DNA from: CAZHRJ01 sp964534765
Lineage (GTDB): Bacteria > Lindowbacteria > 2-12-FULL-62-27
DNA length: 7,357 nucleotides
Reading direction: 5' to 3'
Assembly: GCA_964534765.1 (NCBI GenBank)
Contig: CAZHRJ010000143.1
Coordinates: forward strand, 1-7,357
Under the pieces are notes generated by a model. That model was not told where the DNA came from, did no database searches, and was given only the letters and a program-made list of their open reading frames with translations. How positions within the stretch are numbered: the stretch's first letter is position 1; the number at the start of each line of letters is the position of its first letter. Position numbers and translations under genes: made by a program. Below, in pieces: positions 6,303 through 7,357 of this stretch.

Positions 6303-7357
6303 ATCCGGCCGACCGTATTGGCTCCTATCGACTGATCAATCGCCTGGCCCACGGCGGCATGGGCGAGGTCTGGGCGGCGGAAGGACCGGCAGGCAAAGTC
6401 GCCATCAAAATCATTCCCGAATTTCTGCTGGGCGACCGGCTCCTCGTCGACCGCCTCCGCCGGGAAGCGGAAGCGGTCGGGCGGTTGAATCATCCGTCGA
6501 TTGTCCGGGTCATCGAGCTGGGCGAGTCGGAGGGTCGGACATTCCTGGCGATGGAGTTGTTAATCGGCGAAACGCTGGCCGATCGGCTTGCGCGACAGAA
6601 CCCGCTGCCCGTTTCCGAGGTGGAGCGCGTCGGGCGCGCGCTGGCGTTGGCGCTGTCGTACATCCACTCTGAGGGAATCATTCACCGCGACCTCAAGCCA
6701 CAGAATGTGTTTTTGACGCATGACGGCGGAGTCAAACTCATCGACCTCGGGATCGCCAAAATCCTGGACGAGGCGTCCCTCACGGTGACGGGATCCCATT
6801 TCGGCACTCCGGCCTACATGAGCCCGGAGTCCTTCCGGGACTCCAAGAACGTGACCGTGGCCGCCGACGTGTGGTCGCTTGGCGTCATTCTGTATGAACT
6901 GTCGACCGGCCGATTGCCGTTCCCCGGAACCACCGCGGCTTCGATCATCGCAAAAATATCCGACACCAACGTCACGCCCGCCTCACCCACGCTCCTTCGG
7001 CCGGAAATCCCGCGCCACCTCGCCGCCTGGATCGAGTCGTGCATCCGGCGGGACCCGGAAAATCGATTCCTGCCGGATGACCTCTCCGCCCACGACCCGT
7101 CGTCAGCGCACGCGGATCTGAATCTGCCGTCCACCCGGCGCACCCTCCGCGCGGCGTTCCTGTCAGCCGCGGCATTCGCGGCGCTGATCGTGGCGCTGCA
7201 TCTCGGAATCTCATTCGCCCCGCAGGTTCTGGAAAATTCCAATGCTGAAGGCGTGTTCGAACGATCCATCGATCTGATTCGATCCGACCGTGGCGGCGCC
7301 CAGGCGGCCTATGTGTTTGTTCCCATTCTGGGATGGTTCATTATCGGCATGATGATC
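6299..7357 (+). CDS. Membrane-anchored Hanks-type Ser/Thr protein kinase, C-terminus beyond window
   Basis: 353 codons are visible and the frame is open at the right edge. A complete bacterial eukaryote-like kinase domain occupies roughly residues 10-265. It has a glycine loop HGGMGEVW (18-25), catalytic Lys37 in VAIK, helix-C Glu56 (or Glu58) in RREAEAV, catalytic loop HRDLKPQN (129-136), metal-binding Asp149 in DLG (instead of DFG), activation segment end GTPAYMSPE (169-177), helix-F Asp190 in ADVWSLG, and the terminal Arg256 in RDPENRF. All catalytic residues are present, so it should be active and transfer phosphate from ATP to Ser/Thr. A short charged linker leads to a hydrophobic span at about 286-307. 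After a loop of about 30 residues, a second hydrophobic stretch begins near 338 and runs off the window. The kinase domain is therefore expected on the cytoplasmic face. What follows the second span cannot be seen. Coupling to the Hsp90-like genes suggests these proteins, or something they bind, are its partners or substrates. Confidence 0.96.
   Translation, partial: MNPADRIGSYRLINRLAHGGMGEVWAAEGPAGKVAIKIIPEFLLGDRLLVDRLRREAEAVGRLNHPSIVRVIELGESEGRTFLAMELLIGETLADRLARQNPLPVSEVERVGRALALALSYIHSEGIIHRDLKPQNVFLTHDGGVKLIDLGIAKILDEASLTVTGSHFGTPAYMSPESFRDSKNVTVAADVWSLGVILYELSTGRLPFPGTTAASIIAKISDTNVTPASPTLLRPEIPRHLAAWIESCIRRDPENRFLPDDLSAHDPSSAHADLNLPSTRRTLRAAFLSAAAFAALIVALHLGISFAPQVLENSNAEGVFERSIDLIRSDRGGAQAAYVFVPILGWFIIGMMI

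Noticed and set aside
1..7357. Possible tRNA, rRNA, CRISPR array, insertion sequence or terminator.
   Set aside because: No regularly spaced direct repeats, terminal inverted repeats, transposase motifs, tRNA-like cloverleaf or GC-stem plus T-run in a non-coding gap was seen. There is no non-coding gap to hold one.

Overview
This window is a dense, one-directional (+ strand) block of five coding regions with no intergenic space. It reads as the interior of an operon. Base composition is GC-rich, with strong G/C preference at third codon positions in all five frames. The combination of a eukaryote-like Ser/Thr kinase, Hsp90-like proteins of non-HtpG architecture and a classical AAA ATPase suggests a signalling-rich bacterium, such as a Planctomycetota/Verrucomicrobiota, Desulfobacterota or Myxococcota lineage. 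That placement is an inference from gene content. No marker gene here fixes the taxonomy.

Layout: (1) 2-337, the C-terminal end of an unrecognised protein whose start lies before the window. (2) 312-1901, an AAA ATPase with an unfamiliar helical N-terminal region, an intact Walker A and a non-canonical Walker B. (3) 1898-3667, an Hsp90-like GHKL ATPase with all three nucleotide-binding motifs intact. (4) 3660-6302, a larger protein that aligns with gene 3 in its N-terminal GHKL region and at a C-terminal NxSHP motif, but has lost the catalytic and nucleotide-binding residues. It looks like a pseudo-ATPase partner. (5) 6299 to the right edge, a membrane-anchored Hanks-type Ser/Thr kinase, truncated by the window.

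Every junction overlaps: 26 bp (or 44 bp with the alternative start), then 4 bp (GTGA), 8 bp and 4 bp (ATGA). This implies translational coupling and controlled stoichiometry. I see no promoter, terminator, RNA gene, mobile element or CRISPR array. The operon promoter presumably lies upstream of base 1.

Working model (inference): the active Hsp90-like protein and its degenerate paralogue form a heteromeric clamp. The AAA ATPase remodels or loads something onto it, and the membrane kinase senses or regulates the complex. The set does not match any named anti-phage or stress system that I recognise. No nuclease, toxin or other obvious effector lies in the window, so a conflict-system role is only one possibility. 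A dedicated chaperone or signalling machine is another.
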